This document shows, piece after piece, positions 1-8,258 of a DNA stretch of 45,356 nt. Source of the DNA: Lachnospiraceae bacterium. GTDB taxonomy: Bacteria; Bacillota; Clostridia; Lachnospirales; Lachnospiraceae. The DNA lies in the NCBI GenBank assembly GCA_021201665.1, contig JAJQEO010000025.1, forward strand, positions 1-45,356, read 5' to 3'. A program made the translations under genes and the position numbers. A model generated the notes under the pieces. The model did not search any database. It worked only from the letters and a program-made list of their open reading frames with translations, and was not told where the DNA came from. How positions within the stretch are numbered: the first letter of the stretch is position 1; each line of letters begins with the position of its first letter.

Positions 1-1
1 C

Positions 2-742
2 ACGCTGGCAGACGGAACCATCTTCGCTGCGGACTTCGGAGACGGAGAGACATCGACAACCGTGACGGTGACGGACGGCAGCCAGACGACGGTGACATTT
101 GAAAACGAGTTCTACACGATGCCGAACGGATTTTACAAAGAAGGCGTCCTGACGATCACGAAGGAGCTGCTCGGAGCGGACGGCACGGCGCTGGCATCCA
201 ACGAAACCTTCTACGCGGGAATCTTCAGCGATTCCTCTTACACGACACTCGCGACGAATGTCTCCGAGAACATCGTGGCACTTTCCCTGGCGGGAGACTC
301 CGAAGTGAGCGTCGAGGTCGGCGTATCCATCGGAAGCGGCGAGACCGTGACCCTGTACGTGACCGAGACAGACGAAGATGGCAATCCGGTGGAAGACGCA
401 GAAGGCTTTGCATACACAGTAACGTACACGGTAAATGAGGACGTTTCAGAAGCCGGCCCAGAAGTGACGCTTGACGAGTCGAACACGACCGCGAGCGTGA
501 CCATCACGAACCAGGAAATCGAGGAGATCGAGGAAGAAGAAGAGGAGGAGGAATCCGAAGAGGAGACTGAAACCGAGTCCGAGACGGAAACGGAAACGGA
601 AACCGAATCGGAGACCAGTACGACAACAGCTGTACAGACGGGTGATGAAACTCCGTTACTGCCATACGCGGTGGCAATGCTCCTCGCGGTGATGGTATTG
701 CTGGCCGGACTTATCGAAAGAAAAAGACGGCTGGGCAGGTAA
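2..742 (+). CDS. Sortase-anchored cell-surface protein, 3' part only
   Basis: The reading frame is open to the left edge of the window, so only about 246 C-terminal residues are seen; the ATG at 62 is internal. The visible part has beta-rich Thr/Val repeats typical of SpaA/Cna-B-like wall-protein modules (inference from composition). A stalk rich in Glu and Thr follows, then a C-terminal sorting signal: VQTGD in place of LPXTG, a hydrophobic helix of about 20 residues, and the basic tail ERKRRLGR. Such proteins are exported, cut between T and G by a sortase and linked to peptidoglycan. The likely role is adhesion or a pilin-like surface structure; the N-terminus that would decide this is outside the window. 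A strong terminator follows. Confidence 0.8.
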   Translation, partial: TLADGTIFAADFGDGETSTTVTVTDGSQTTVTFENEFYTMPNGFYKEGVLTITKELLGADGTALASNETFYAGIFSDSSYTTLATNVSENIVALSLAGDSEVSVEVGVSIGSGETVTLYVTETDEDGNPVEDAEGFAYTVTYTVNEDVSEAGPEVTLDESNTTASVTITNQEIEEIEEEEEEEESEEETETESETETETETESETSTTTAVQTGDETPLLPYAVAMLLAVMVLLAGLIERKRRLGR

Positions 743-850
743 GCGAAAGGTGCAAAGGTATGGGCTGAAGAAAACCAAAAGGCAGAAGCACAGGTTGAAA
801 TAAACCAACGCACAGATGCACTGGCTGAATCTCCGTAACCATGAAATGAC
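731..850. repeat. Degenerate 30-bp tandem repeat after the surface-protein gene
   Basis: Units begin near 731, 761, 791 and 821 and share a core like CTGGCTGAA..AAACCAA..GCA. The similarity is imperfect (clearest between 761-790 and 791-820). No reading frame is conserved, so this is probably a decayed non-coding minisatellite. Confidence 0.4.
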
Positions 851-912
851 GGAAGGGTTTCTAAAGAAAACCATGGTAAAACACATGTAAGAAAGCCCAA
901 TAAAAGAAAGAC

Positions 913-959
913 AGTCCCGCCGCATACGTGAATAAACACGGATGCGGCGGGACTTTTTT
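913..959 (+). terminator. Rho-independent terminator of the surface-protein gene
   Basis: A perfect 13-bp inverted repeat (AGTCCCGCCGCAT at 913-925 and its complement at 942-954) is followed by a run of six T. It closes the transcript of the sortase-substrate gene. The 3' arm and T tract closely resemble those of the terminator at 1643-1686. Confidence 0.93.
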
Positions 960-1073
960 GATGCGCAGCTTGTTCTGATTTGCGGAGCAAATCGAGAGCC
1001 TTGGGTCGGGTAAAAAAACTATCTTTAAAAAAATCGGTTTTAAAAATTCGCTAAAACAATTAGAAAATTATTC

Positions 1074-1101
1074 TTGCAATAAAAGGATATTGTGATATAA
1101 T
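1074..1101 (+). promoter_or_regulatory. Sigma-A-type promoter upstream of the decayed Rpn gene
   Basis: TTGCAA (1074-1079), 16-bp spacer and TATAAT (1096-1101) with an extended TG at 1093-1094. It lies about 45 bp upstream of a ribosome-binding site and ATG at 1147. Confidence 0.65.
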
Positions 1102-1146
1102 ATGAGGGCAATATAACAAATTACCTATAAAGAAAAGGAAATGTAG

Positions 1147-1575
1147 ATGGGAAATTCTGTTGCCAAACCAGACTTGCTATGTTAAAATAAAAAACAGGAG
1201 ACGACGAATGCAAAGAGAAACAACACTTTCGCGGGATTTGCGAATTACGCAGAGTATCACCAGGAGGATTTTCAGATTCCGATGACGCAGCAATTAGAAA
1301 GGAGGCTTTGCAATATGGAGAGCATAGGCATGGGAGTATTTATGGATGGAATGAAAAAAGGCGAACGAAAAGGGAAAAAGCAGGGAAGACGAGAAGGCAA
1401 AAGAGAAGGCAAAAGAGAAGGCAAAAGAGAAGGCAGGCTGGAAGATATTACCAGCTTAATGGATACGTTGGGATGGACGGCGGAACAGTCTATGGCGGCG
1501 CTGAAGATACCTGAAGAAGAGCGGTCTGGATACGTGAAGCAATTGACTTCCAGAAAGATATTAATACCACAGTGA
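1147..1575 (+). pseudogene. Remnant of an Rpn-family nuclease (PD-(D/E)XK transposase-like) gene
   Basis: A good ribosome-binding site (AAAGGAAAT) precedes ATG 1147, but that frame stops after 12 codons. From about 1201 another frame, open through 1575, encodes a C-terminal piece with ..NYAEYHQEDFQIPMTQQLERR.. followed by basic G/K/R/E repeats. A linker of this type is characteristic of the C-terminus of Rpn/YhgA-like recombination-promoting nucleases in Lachnospiraceae. The whole PD-(D/E)XK catalytic domain is missing, so a central deletion is inferred. A 97-residue product could still be made from ATG 1282 or 1315. The REGK units come from a 12-bp tandem repeat (1391-1434). The family assignment rests on recognition of the linker and tail, not on a catalytic motif. 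Confidence 0.55.
1391..1434 (+). repeat. 12-bp tandem repeat GAGAAGGCAAAA (about 3.7 copies)
   Basis: Three exact copies at 1391-1426 and a partial fourth copy encode the REGK repeats of the Rpn-family remnant. In-frame expansion would lengthen only the charged linker. Confidence 0.85.
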
Positions 1576-1642
1576 AATGAACAAAATCTGACCGCGGTTT
1601 TATGCTGTGCCTTTTTTGATTTTATCAGATCGCGGGAAGGTC

Positions 1643-1686
1643 CCCGTCGCACCGTGCCGGTTCACGAATGCGGCGGGATTTTTTTT
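1643..1686 (+). terminator. Terminator of the Rpn remnant, overlapping the 3' end of tadA
   Basis: CCCGTCGCA (1643-1651) pairs with TGCGGCGGG (1669-1677), with one G-U pair, and is followed by A and eight T (1679-1686). On the opposite strand the 3' arm and T tract encode the last residues of TadA (KKIPPHS), so the two convergent genes share this DNA. Confidence 0.75.
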
Positions 1687-2180
1687 GACTCCCTCAGATC
1701 GCGGAAAAATCCGGAGAGCATCGTGCCGCACTCGTCGCCGAGGACACCGCGTTCGACGATCACCTGATGATTGAACTCCGGCATTTCCAGAAGATTCAGG
1801 ACGGATCCGGCACAGCCGGCCTTTGGATTCATGGCGCCAATGACCGCTCGCGTGATACGGGACTGCACGATCGCCCCGGCGCACATCTGACAGGGCTCCA
1901 GCGTGATGTAAATAGTACAGCCCTCCAGCCTCCAGTCGCCGAGAAGCCTGCTGGCGCGGCGGATGGCAACCATCTCAGCGTGCGCGGTGGTGTTTTTATC
2001 CGTATTGCGTCGGTTATAGCCGCGCGCGATAATCCGGTCTTCAAAGACAATGACGCACCCGATCGGGACCTCGCGGAGAGCGTAGGCCTTTTTGGCCTGG
2101 CGGAGGGCCTCTTTCATGTATCTTTCGTCGGCAGTCACAGGCGATTTCACGGCTATGGGGACTCCTTTCTCTAAGAACAA
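1662..2180 (-). CDS. tadA: tRNA-specific adenosine(34) deaminase TadA
   Basis: TadA converts adenosine 34 of the tRNA-Arg(ACG) anticodon to inosine; it is cytoplasmic and normally essential. The 172-residue product has the cytidine-deaminase fold signature: zinc ligand and proton shuttle in HAE (His67, Glu69) and PCxxC (Cys97, Cys100), plus the TadA-typical NTDKNTTAHAEM region. Length is normal, with a short extra N-terminus (about 15 residues before TADERYMKEAL), so a start a few codons downstream is possible. The last seven codons double as the 3' arm and T-run of a terminator on the opposite strand. The SRP RNA gene lies upstream on the same strand, a common clostridial neighbourhood. Identification is secure. 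Confidence 0.95.
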   Translation of the reverse strand: MFLEKGVPIAVKSPVTADERYMKEALRQAKKAYALREVPIGCVIVFEDRIIARGYNRRNTDKNTTAHAEMVAIRRASRLLGDWRLEGCTIYITLEPCQMCAGAIVQSRITRAVIGAMNPKAGCAGSVLNLLEMPEFNHQVIVERGVLGDECGTMLSGFFRDLRESKKIPPHS

Positions 2181-2186
2181 AAAATC

Positions 2187-2414
2187 TGGCGTAACTATTC
2201 AGGAGATTACCTTGTACTTTTTGCGAGGTACGTAGGAAAATGGGAAATACCTCAATTTGGAAGATACCAGAATATGGACAAGCGGCATAATAAAATTGTG
2301 AAAATACTCGCTGCGCAAGTACAGACAATCGGATAGAGGGAGTTTTCGCCCCTATCCGCCTGCGCTGACAGGGTGCGGCTATAGCCGCAAAATTTCCCTG
2401 CCCGGTCGTGTGCA
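2187..2414. repeat. Intergenic stretch with palindromes between tadA and the SRP RNA gene
   Basis: No gene is seen. A copy of the dispersed motif TAACTATTCAGGA lies near 2190. A hairpin GGATAG..CTATCC spans 2331-2357, and a perfect 16-bp palindrome TGCGGCTATAGCCGCA lies at 2374-2389. None has a T-run, so these look like structured repeats and not terminators. Confidence 0.45.
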
Positions 2415-2456
2415 TAAAACAAGACCGCGGTCAGGGAAAAATATCCTTACGCGGTC
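2415..2456 (-). terminator. Putative terminator of the SRP RNA gene
   Basis: Read on the minus strand, GACCGCG and CGCGGTC (2450-2456 and 2423-2429) form a stem with a 20-nt loop, followed by TTGTTTTA, directly after the SRP RNA 3' end. Confidence 0.6.
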
Positions 2457-2468
2457 ATAAATAAAATT

Positions 2469-2730
2469 CCGTGCGCCTCGCTTTGAACGCCTGCCACAGA
2501 CGTTACCCTGACAGTTAACTCGGTCCAGGCTGCCTTACGGCACCCAGGAGGTTCCGCTTAGTGCTGCTCCGTTCCCGACCTGACACGGTTCACGGATTCC
2601 TGCCGCGTAAGACCCGGACGTCAACATCACTTATCAGGGGCAGCTCTGCAACAGCACGCCCTGGGCTCGGCATCACCCCTGCTGTAGCGGATTGCAGGTA
2701 CAGGGCACCGCTATCTCCCCGGCTGCACGG
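2469..2730 (-). ncRNA. ffs: Signal recognition particle RNA, large clostridial type
   Basis: About 262 nt. The 5' end (CCGTGC) pairs with the 3' end (GCACGG) to close the long helix. The apical domain that binds Ffh is present as GTCAGGTC-GGGAAC-GGAGCAGC, with the usual closing pair of the GGAA loop swapped to G-C. It continues into the typical CACTAAGCGGAACCTCCTGG stretch. The extended Alu-like domain makes this the long Bacillota form. It works with Ffh and FtsY to deliver nascent membrane and secreted proteins. Mature ends are inferred from the pairing and may be off by a few bases. Confidence 0.93.
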
Positions 2731-2758
2731 AAATGTGATACCAGATAAACACTTCACC

Positions 2759-2787
2759 AATATAAAGGTTTTGGGTGGATTTGTCAA
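2759..2787 (-). promoter_or_regulatory. Promoter of the SRP RNA gene
   Basis: On the minus strand TTGACA (2787-2782), exactly 17 bp and TATATT (2764-2759). The predicted start is about 20-25 nt before the mature 5' end, implying 5' processing. A near-consensus promoter fits a strongly expressed stable RNA. Confidence 0.85.
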
Positions 2788-2922
2788 GGACTGAAAATGA
2801 TGTATTCCTGAAGTAATTCGACCTGGAGTCCGGTATCAAATACATAACGTCCGCGATGCACATAGGCGTTTGGAACGGCATGATATTCTTTTGGACTTCG
2901 CTCGAACAGGACGATGGAAAGG

Positions 2923-5900
2923 TTACGGCAGCGACAGGCCGCTGTCGACCAGGCGGTTCATCAGGTCATCCAGAGAACTGGTTTCTCCCTGGGTATCGGG
3001 ACTGTTGCTGTCTGAGTTGTCATCTCCGGAATCTGTTTCCTCGGAACGGTCATTTACAGAACCATCCACGTTGTCCTTTGCAGAGCCGTTTACGTTGCCG
3101 TCCGATGAATCAGCTTCGTTGTTATTCGCAGAACCATCCTCGTTCTCAGTCACAGGGCCGTTTATGCCCTCGTCCGCAGAATCAGTTTCGTTGTTATTCA
3201 CAGAAGCATTCACGTTGCCATCCGCTGGATTATTCTCGCTGCCATCCATAGGTTCGCCTGTGCCCGCTGCATTGCCGCCGGTTGTGTTATCCACTATATC
3301 ATTATCACTGGTCTCATCATTTTCCGTCATGCTCTCACTTTCACTCTCCTGAAGCATCTGATCCAGCAGATCCTGGTAGATTATGCCTTCTTCTGTCTCG
3401 GACTCGAGAGCTTCATTGGCAGCTGATTCGGTTTCTTTTTCTGCCGGTGTTTCTGATTCATGCTCAGTGCAGACATCCTCGGGCTGGGTTCCATCGGCAA
3501 AATATTCTGTATAGGTGTCCGGGCAAGAATCCTGCGCGAGGAGGTGGGTTTCACTGCAGAGTGCTACCTCGACAATTTCATCAGGCTGCGCAAAGCTTAC
3601 GGCGGGAAGGCTCTGGTGAATCCGGTCCATGACGGCGCTCCAGATGCTGCGGCTGTAGGAATGCCAAAGCGTGCCGTCCGGAAGGGACTGATTGTTGTCG
3701 TAGCCGCCCCAGACGCTGCAGGTGTAATAGGGCGTGTAGCCTACAAACCAGATATCCTTATAGCTGGAAGTGGTTCCTGTTTTTCCTGCAACCGGCTGAG
3801 AGGCGGCCGAGATGGTGCCGTAAGCAGTGCCTTCCCTGGAGGTGATGACATCCTCCATCGCGCTGGTGAGCAAAAAGGCCGTTGTCTCCTGAAGAACGCG
3901 CGTGAAGGAAGCGAACGAGGCCGTATCGTCTGTGACCGAGCTGGCTGCAGCCGCGTCTTCCGCATCTGTGGCGCCTGCATTTGTCGCGGCCGAACGTCCG
4001 GATGCGTCGAGCAGCACATTCCCGTTTCGGTCGAGTATTTTGATGAAAAACAGGGGTGTTCCGTACATGCCTCCGTTTGCGATGGAGGCATAGGCCGCGC
4101 AGAGCTCCAGGTTAGTAACGCCGTTTGTGATGCCGCCAAGGGCGAGCGGCTGGATGACATCCGTAGAGCCGTCATCCGATTCCCAGTCGTCCACGAGCGT
4201 CGAGATGCCAAAGCTTTCCGCATAAGTAAAGCCGAGCCGGGGCGTGATCTCGGTAATGCAGCGGACGGCGACGACGTTGATGGATCGTGTGATGGCTTCG
4301 CGGATGGTGACGGTGCCGGAATAGTCGGTAATATCCCAGTTGCTCACGGCAGTGCCGTCTGTATAAGTGAAGGGCTCGTTTTCGTAGAGTGTGGCGAGTG
4401 TCTGACCGCCGACGTCAAGGGCAGGCGCGTAGGCAGTCAGGATTTTGAAGGTGGAACCTGGCTGCCGGGTGGTGTCTGTGGCGCGGTTCAGGGTGAGGCT
4501 GGCTGTTTTTTCTCCCCGGCCGCCCACAATGGCACGGACAAAACCGGTTTCCTGCTCGATAATGACCAGGGAGGCCTGCGGCTGAGGCGAGAGGGTGAGA
4601 CGTTCGGAGAGGACGCTGCGACCGGACATCTCAGTTTCCGTGGAGGCCGAAGCGGAGACTGCCGAAACAACGGTTGTATTTGATTCCGTATCGGATATTG
4701 TGGAACCGGCAGCACTACTTGATAAAGCATCAGAAGCTGCCGAAGTGTGCGAGCTCTCAGAATCGGCCACAACGGTAATTATCACATTGTCAGAATCGGC
4801 TGTGGATACGATCGAAACATCCGTGTCGCCAGAAGTGACTCCAGAGATCACTGTGACAGCTGCCTTGTCTGCTCCGAAGTCAGAGAAACTGGAAATCACG
4901 GACTCAGAGCCGTAAGCCGCCTCCGCATCCGCACCAAGCACATATTCCCGGAACGCGTCCGCATATTCCTGGGCCTCGGTCTGCGTCTCGCAGAGCAAGT
5001 CGAAAGATTCATTGACATACTCCCGGATATACATGCGAAGGGCATTGGAGCCGTAGACGGTCGTTGTGCCGTCCGACTCCTGGATGGTCAGTGAGTAGTC
5101 GACCCCATACTGGGTGCCCTCCGGGAAATTGGCGAGATTCTGAAATTCTTCATCGCAGATCTGCTGTATCGCGGCATCCTGCGCGGAATAGATGCGCAGC
5201 CCGCCGCTGTAAAGTGCCTGTGTGGCCTGGTCATACGAGTAATTCAGCTCGGACATCAGCATTTCCACGACCTGGTCGATCAGGGCGTCTTCGTAATAGG
5301 TATAGACAGATTCGGTTTCATAAGATTCATTGTGTGTGCTGATCCGCAGATAGACATCGTCTTCCTGTGCCTCCATCCGCTCCTCGTGAGTGATGTAGCC
5401 CTGCTCCTCCATATAGCGCAGGACCATCCGCTGCCGCGTCTGGTTGGCTTCGGGGAAATCAATCGGATTGTATCCGGACGGGTTCTGGGGAATCGCCGCG
5501 AGCACGGCTGATTCTGAAAGGGTAAGCGCAGAGACATCCTTGCCAAAGTAGCGCTGCGCCGCGGCCTCCACGCCGTAGCAGCCGGAGCCGAAATTGATCG
5601 TGTTCAGATAATCCTCCAGAATTTCCTCTTTTGTAAGCTGTTTTTCCAGCTGGACGGCCAGATATTGCTCCTGCACCTTCCGCGCGAAACGGTCCGCGAA
5701 TGAGTTTTCCTGTGTCCAGTCGGTAAAGACGTTGTTTTTGATCAGCTGCTGCGTGATCGTGCTGGCTCCCTCGGAAAAGGAACCGCTAGTGATTCCTTTC
5801 AAAAACGCGCGCGCGATGCCGCGCGGGTCAACCCCGTGATGCTCATAAAAACGCGAATCTTCAATTGCGATGACCGCGTTCTGCAGGGAATCAGGGATCT

Positions 5901-6195
5901 CCTCCAGCGAGACAAGGTCCCGGTTGGAATCGGAGAGAGAAAGCTTCCGCAAAAGATTTCCCTCCTCATCACAGATCCAGGTGGCCGAGCCGGACGGTGA
6001 GACGTCAATCGAATCAATCGAAGGCGCAGCCGCGATCAGCCGCCAGATGATCACAGCAAAAATGAGTAAAAATGCTGCCACAGCCGCCCCGAGACCGATG
6101 CCGATTTTTTTCCAGGGAAGTCTGCGGAAGCTCCGCCCAAAAGACCGCCATGAGTTCTTCTTTTCCGTTATTCGGCTGCCGCCGGATTCATCCAT
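2923..6195 (-). CDS. Class A penicillin-binding protein (glycosyltransferase/transpeptidase)
   Basis: This is a membrane-anchored peptidoglycan polymerase and cross-linker of about 1090 residues. In order: short basic cytoplasmic segment; one transmembrane helix (about 30-55); GT51 glycosyltransferase with the catalytic Glu112 in IEDSRFYEHHG and EGASTITQQ (142-150); a linker; transpeptidase with STFK (581-584), SIN (638-640) and KTG (805-807); and a tail of about 180 residues rich in Asp, Asn, Ser and Glu. The linker between the two enzymes holds an extra Ser/Thr/Val/Asp-rich stretch of about 100 residues (roughly 425-530). ATG 6195 is chosen because AAAGGGG lies just upstream and because the longer open frame to 6498 only translates a dispersed intergenic repeat. 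The family is certain; which PBP1 paralogue it is cannot be told. Confidence 0.93.
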   Translation of the reverse strand: MDESGGSRITEKKNSWRSFGRSFRRLPWKKIGIGLGAAVAAFLLIFAVIIWRLIAAAPSIDSIDVSPSGSATWICDEEGNLLRKLSLSDSNRDLVSLEEIPDSLQNAVIAIEDSRFYEHHGVDPRGIARAFLKGITSGSFSEGASTITQQLIKNNVFTDWTQENSFADRFARKVQEQYLAVQLEKQLTKEEILEDYLNTINFGSGCYGVEAAAQRYFGKDVSALTLSESAVLAAIPQNPSGYNPIDFPEANQTRQRMVLRYMEEQGYITHEERMEAQEDDVYLRISTHNESYETESVYTYYEDALIDQVVEMLMSELNYSYDQATQALYSGGLRIYSAQDAAIQQICDEEFQNLANFPEGTQYGVDYSLTIQESDGTTTVYGSNALRMYIREYVNESFDLLCETQTEAQEYADAFREYVLGADAEAAYGSESVISSFSDFGADKAAVTVISGVTSGDTDVSIVSTADSDNVIITVVADSESSHTSAASDALSSSAAGSTISDTESNTTVVSAVSASASTETEMSGRSVLSERLTLSPQPQASLVIIEQETGFVRAIVGGRGEKTASLTLNRATDTTRQPGSTFKILTAYAPALDVGGQTLATLYENEPFTYTDGTAVSNWDITDYSGTVTIREAITRSINVVAVRCITEITPRLGFTYAESFGISTLVDDWESDDGSTDVIQPLALGGITNGVTNLELCAAYASIANGGMYGTPLFFIKILDRNGNVLLDASGRSAATNAGATDAEDAAAASSVTDDTASFASFTRVLQETTAFLLTSAMEDVITSREGTAYGTISAASQPVAGKTGTTSSYKDIWFVGYTPYYTCSVWGGYDNNQSLPDGTLWHSYSRSIWSAVMDRIHQSLPAVSFAQPDEIVEVALCSETHLLAQDSCPDTYTEYFADGTQPEDVCTEHESETPAEKETESAANEALESETEEGIIYQDLLDQMLQESESESMTENDETSDNDIVDNTTGGNAAGTGEPMDGSENNPADGNVNASVNNNETDSADEGINGPVTENEDGSANNNEADSSDGNVNGSAKDNVDGSVNDRSEETDSGDDNSDSNSPDTQGETSSLDDLMNRLVDSGLSLP

Positions 6196-6230
6196 ATGAT
6201 TGTGCCCCTTTCTAATCTGGTACCGCGTCC

Positions 6231-6320
6231 CTCGCCGGGCAGCATCCCATGATTCGCATGGGATATTCCCCAATCCTTGATTGTGGGGCGAGGGCATCCC
6301 GCACTTCGTACGGGATATAC
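6231..6320. repeat. Dispersed three-hairpin intergenic repeat, copy 1
   Basis: Three consecutive hairpins: ATCCCATG..CATGGGAT (6244-6264), CCCCAATC..GATTGTGGGG (6268-6288) and ATCCCG..CGGGAT (6296-6316), introduced by CTCGCCGGG. The same order, spacing and sequence recur at 26276-26363, and a shorter relative is at 27815-27864. No T-runs and no coding capacity conserved between copies; it looks like a REP- or MITE-like element. Confidence 0.8.
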
Positions 6321-6560
6321 AATCGCGGAGAGCGCTGCCGATTCGTTCATGCGCGGTTTCCATTATATCTGCTCTTGCCTGTCGTCCTGGTATATCTGTT
6401 CGTAAGGCTGAAACCAGACACCGAACCGTATTTGCCTGCACGGACTGCTGAAATCCACCGGGGACCATTTCTGCCCGGCCATTTGTTCCTGCAGGCACTG
6501 TTATACGTAATTTTTCCCGGAAAAGGCAGTTACTATACGCGGACAGGAGCGTATTTTGTC

Positions 6561-6589
6561 TTGTCCATGTCCATGAAACGTGGTAGAAT
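6561..6589 (+). promoter_or_regulatory. Putative promoter upstream of the M18 aminopeptidase
   Basis: TTGTCC (6561-6566), 17-bp spacer and TAGAAT (6584-6589). The transcript would start just inside the duplicated segment at 6587-6680 and carry a leader of about 125 nt. Confidence 0.5.
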
Positions 6590-6680
6590 GGAAGCCGCGC
6601 AATGAAGTTGCGCTACGCGCAAGGCGCGGCCTGCGTCCATACTCGCTTCGCGAGTACGGACATGGAATGGAAGCCGCGCA
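6587..6680 (+). repeat. Direct repeats bracketing two perfect palindromic hairpins
   Basis: The sequence AATGGAAGCCGCGCA occurs near 6587 and again near 6665. Between the copies lie TTGCGC-TAC-GCGCAA and TACTCGC-TTC-GCGAGTA. It could be a small palindromic insertion flanked by a target duplication, or a slippage product. Confidence 0.5.
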
Positions 6681-6722
6681 TGAAAGAATATAAATTGGCC
6701 GAAGGGAAAGTGAGGAATCGAT

Positions 6723-8039
6723 ATGTATCGTGCCGTTGCCGAGCAGATGCTTTCTTTTATCAGTGCGTCGCCGACCGCGTTTCATGCGGTGAAGATCATT
6801 TCAGACAGGCTGGATGAAGCAGGATTTCTGCCGCTTTTAGAGAGCTCGCACTGGAATCTGGAGCACGGAGGCAGCTATTACGTGACGCGGAATGGCTCGA
6901 GCATCATCGCGTTCCGGATCGGTCTGGATCTGGAGGATTACAGCTTCATGATCGCGGCCTCCCACAGTGACTCGCCGATGTTTAAGCTGAAAGAAAAGGC
7001 AGAGATGGATGTCAGGAACAATTATACCCGCCTGGATACGGAGGGATACGGCGGTATGATCTGTCCGAGCTGGCTTGACCGGCCGCTCTCGATCGCCGGC
7101 AGGGTGCTTCTGGAGACGGCGACCGGCGTGGAGACGCGCCTGGTCAACGTGGATCGGGATCTTTTGCTGATTCCGAATCTCGCTATTCATATGGACCGGG
7201 CGGTCAATGAAGGACATACTTATAATAAGCAGGCCGACATGCTGCCGCTTTTTGCCGGGGAAGCAGGGGAGACGGACGGGATCAAATCTGTCGTTGCCGA
7301 GACGCTTCAGGTGGACCTGGAAAAAATTCTGGATATGGAGCTTTTTGTCTACAACCGGACGCAGCCGACGATCTGGGGCGCGTATGAGGAATTCGTCTCG
7401 AGCCCGCGCCTGGACGACCTGCAGTGTGCGTACGCGACGCTGGAAGGCTTTTTACAGGGAAAAAATGAAAATACGGTTTCTGTCTATGCCTGCTTTGACA
7501 ACGAAGAGGTAGGCTCCGGGACCAAACAGGGAGCCGCTTCGACCTTTCTGGCGGATGTCCTCGGACGCGTCAACGCCGCACTTGGAAAATCGCAGGAGGA
7601 TTATTTCCGCGCGGCGGCATCCGGGTTTATGCTCAGCTGTGACAACGCGCATGCGGTACACCCGAATTTTACCGGGAAAACAGACGATATCAATTGTGCA
7701 TATATGAATAAAGGGATTGTGATCAAATCCAACGCAAACCAGAAATATACCAGCGATGGGGCGAGCATTGCAATTTTCAAAAAAATCTGTGAGCGGGCTC
7801 GGGTGCCCGTGCAGTATTTTTCCAACCGCTCCGACATGGCGGGCGGGAGTACGCTGGGCAATCTTGCGATGGCGCACACGCCGATGAATACGATCGACAT
7901 CGGGCTGCCGCAGCTGGCGATGCACTCCGCCTATGAGACGGCAGGCGTGAAGGATACCCTGTATCTGATCCGGGCCGCGGAGGAGTTTTATGGCAGCCAG
8001 ATCCGGGAAACCGGCGCGGGAAGATATGAGATCCTGTGA
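6723..8039 (+). CDS. M18-family aminopeptidase
   Basis: A cytoplasmic zinc metallo-aminopeptidase that removes N-terminal residues, often acidic ones, from peptides. The 438-residue product is the usual size. Expected metal-site motifs are present: HSDSP (His81, Asp83), the dinuclear-site acidic motif FDNEEVGS (Glu261 and Glu262), and LAMHSAYE near the C-terminus, with the family motif DNAHAVHPN. ATG 6723 follows GTGAGGAATCGAT, a usable ribosome-binding site. It forms a probable separate unit, with the yigZ gene having its own promoter 300 bp downstream. The role would be peptide recycling, fitting the amino-acid transporters elsewhere in the window. Specificity cannot be read from the sequence. 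Confidence 0.93.
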   Translation: MYRAVAEQMLSFISASPTAFHAVKIISDRLDEAGFLPLLESSHWNLEHGGSYYVTRNGSSIIAFRIGLDLEDYSFMIAASHSDSPMFKLKEKAEMDVRNNYTRLDTEGYGGMICPSWLDRPLSIAGRVLLETATGVETRLVNVDRDLLLIPNLAIHMDRAVNEGHTYNKQADMLPLFAGEAGETDGIKSVVAETLQVDLEKILDMELFVYNRTQPTIWGAYEEFVSSPRLDDLQCAYATLEGFLQGKNENTVSVYACFDNEEVGSGTKQGAASTFLADVLGRVNAALGKSQEDYFRAAASGFMLSCDNAHAVHPNFTGKTDDINCAYMNKGIVIKSNANQKYTSDGASIAIFKKICERARVPVQYFSNRSDMAGGSTLGNLAMAHTPMNTIDIGLPQLAMHSAYETAGVKDTLYLIRAAEEFYGSQIRETGAGRYEIL

Positions 8040-8230
8040 GGGAAGAGCCATATGTGGAGATAATATCTTCTGTGTTCGGGATCGCGCAGGCGTGGCGCAA
8101 AGATAGCCGTTTCCCTGATGGGGAGAGATCACGCCGGAGCCATCTGGAGGCAGTTGCTTCCCTGGCGGAGATTAGGCTGGAGTGGTTCGGAGACAGCCGT
8201 TTTTGCGGCAGAGATTGTGGTAAAACAGCG

Positions 8231-8258
8231 TTGCTAAAGCGTTTAATCATGTTATGCT
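8231..8258 (+). promoter_or_regulatory. Putative promoter of the YigZ-family gene
   Basis: TTGCTA (8231-8236), 16-bp spacer and TATGCT (8253-8258) with an extended TG at 8250-8251. The rest of the 300-bp gap 8040-8339 shows no gene; a GTG-started frame (8036-8272) lacks family features and a convincing ribosome-binding site. Confidence 0.5.

Noticed and set aside
3460-4683. 407-codon plus-strand frame inside the PBP gene
   Set aside because: No domain or ribosome-binding site; the opposite strand carries the intact transpeptidase motifs.
6196-6498. N-terminal extension of the PBP frame (101 extra residues)
   Set aside because: It translates a dispersed intergenic hairpin repeat (a similar peptide string is encoded at 26.3 kb) and lacks a ribosome-binding site; ATG 6195 has one.
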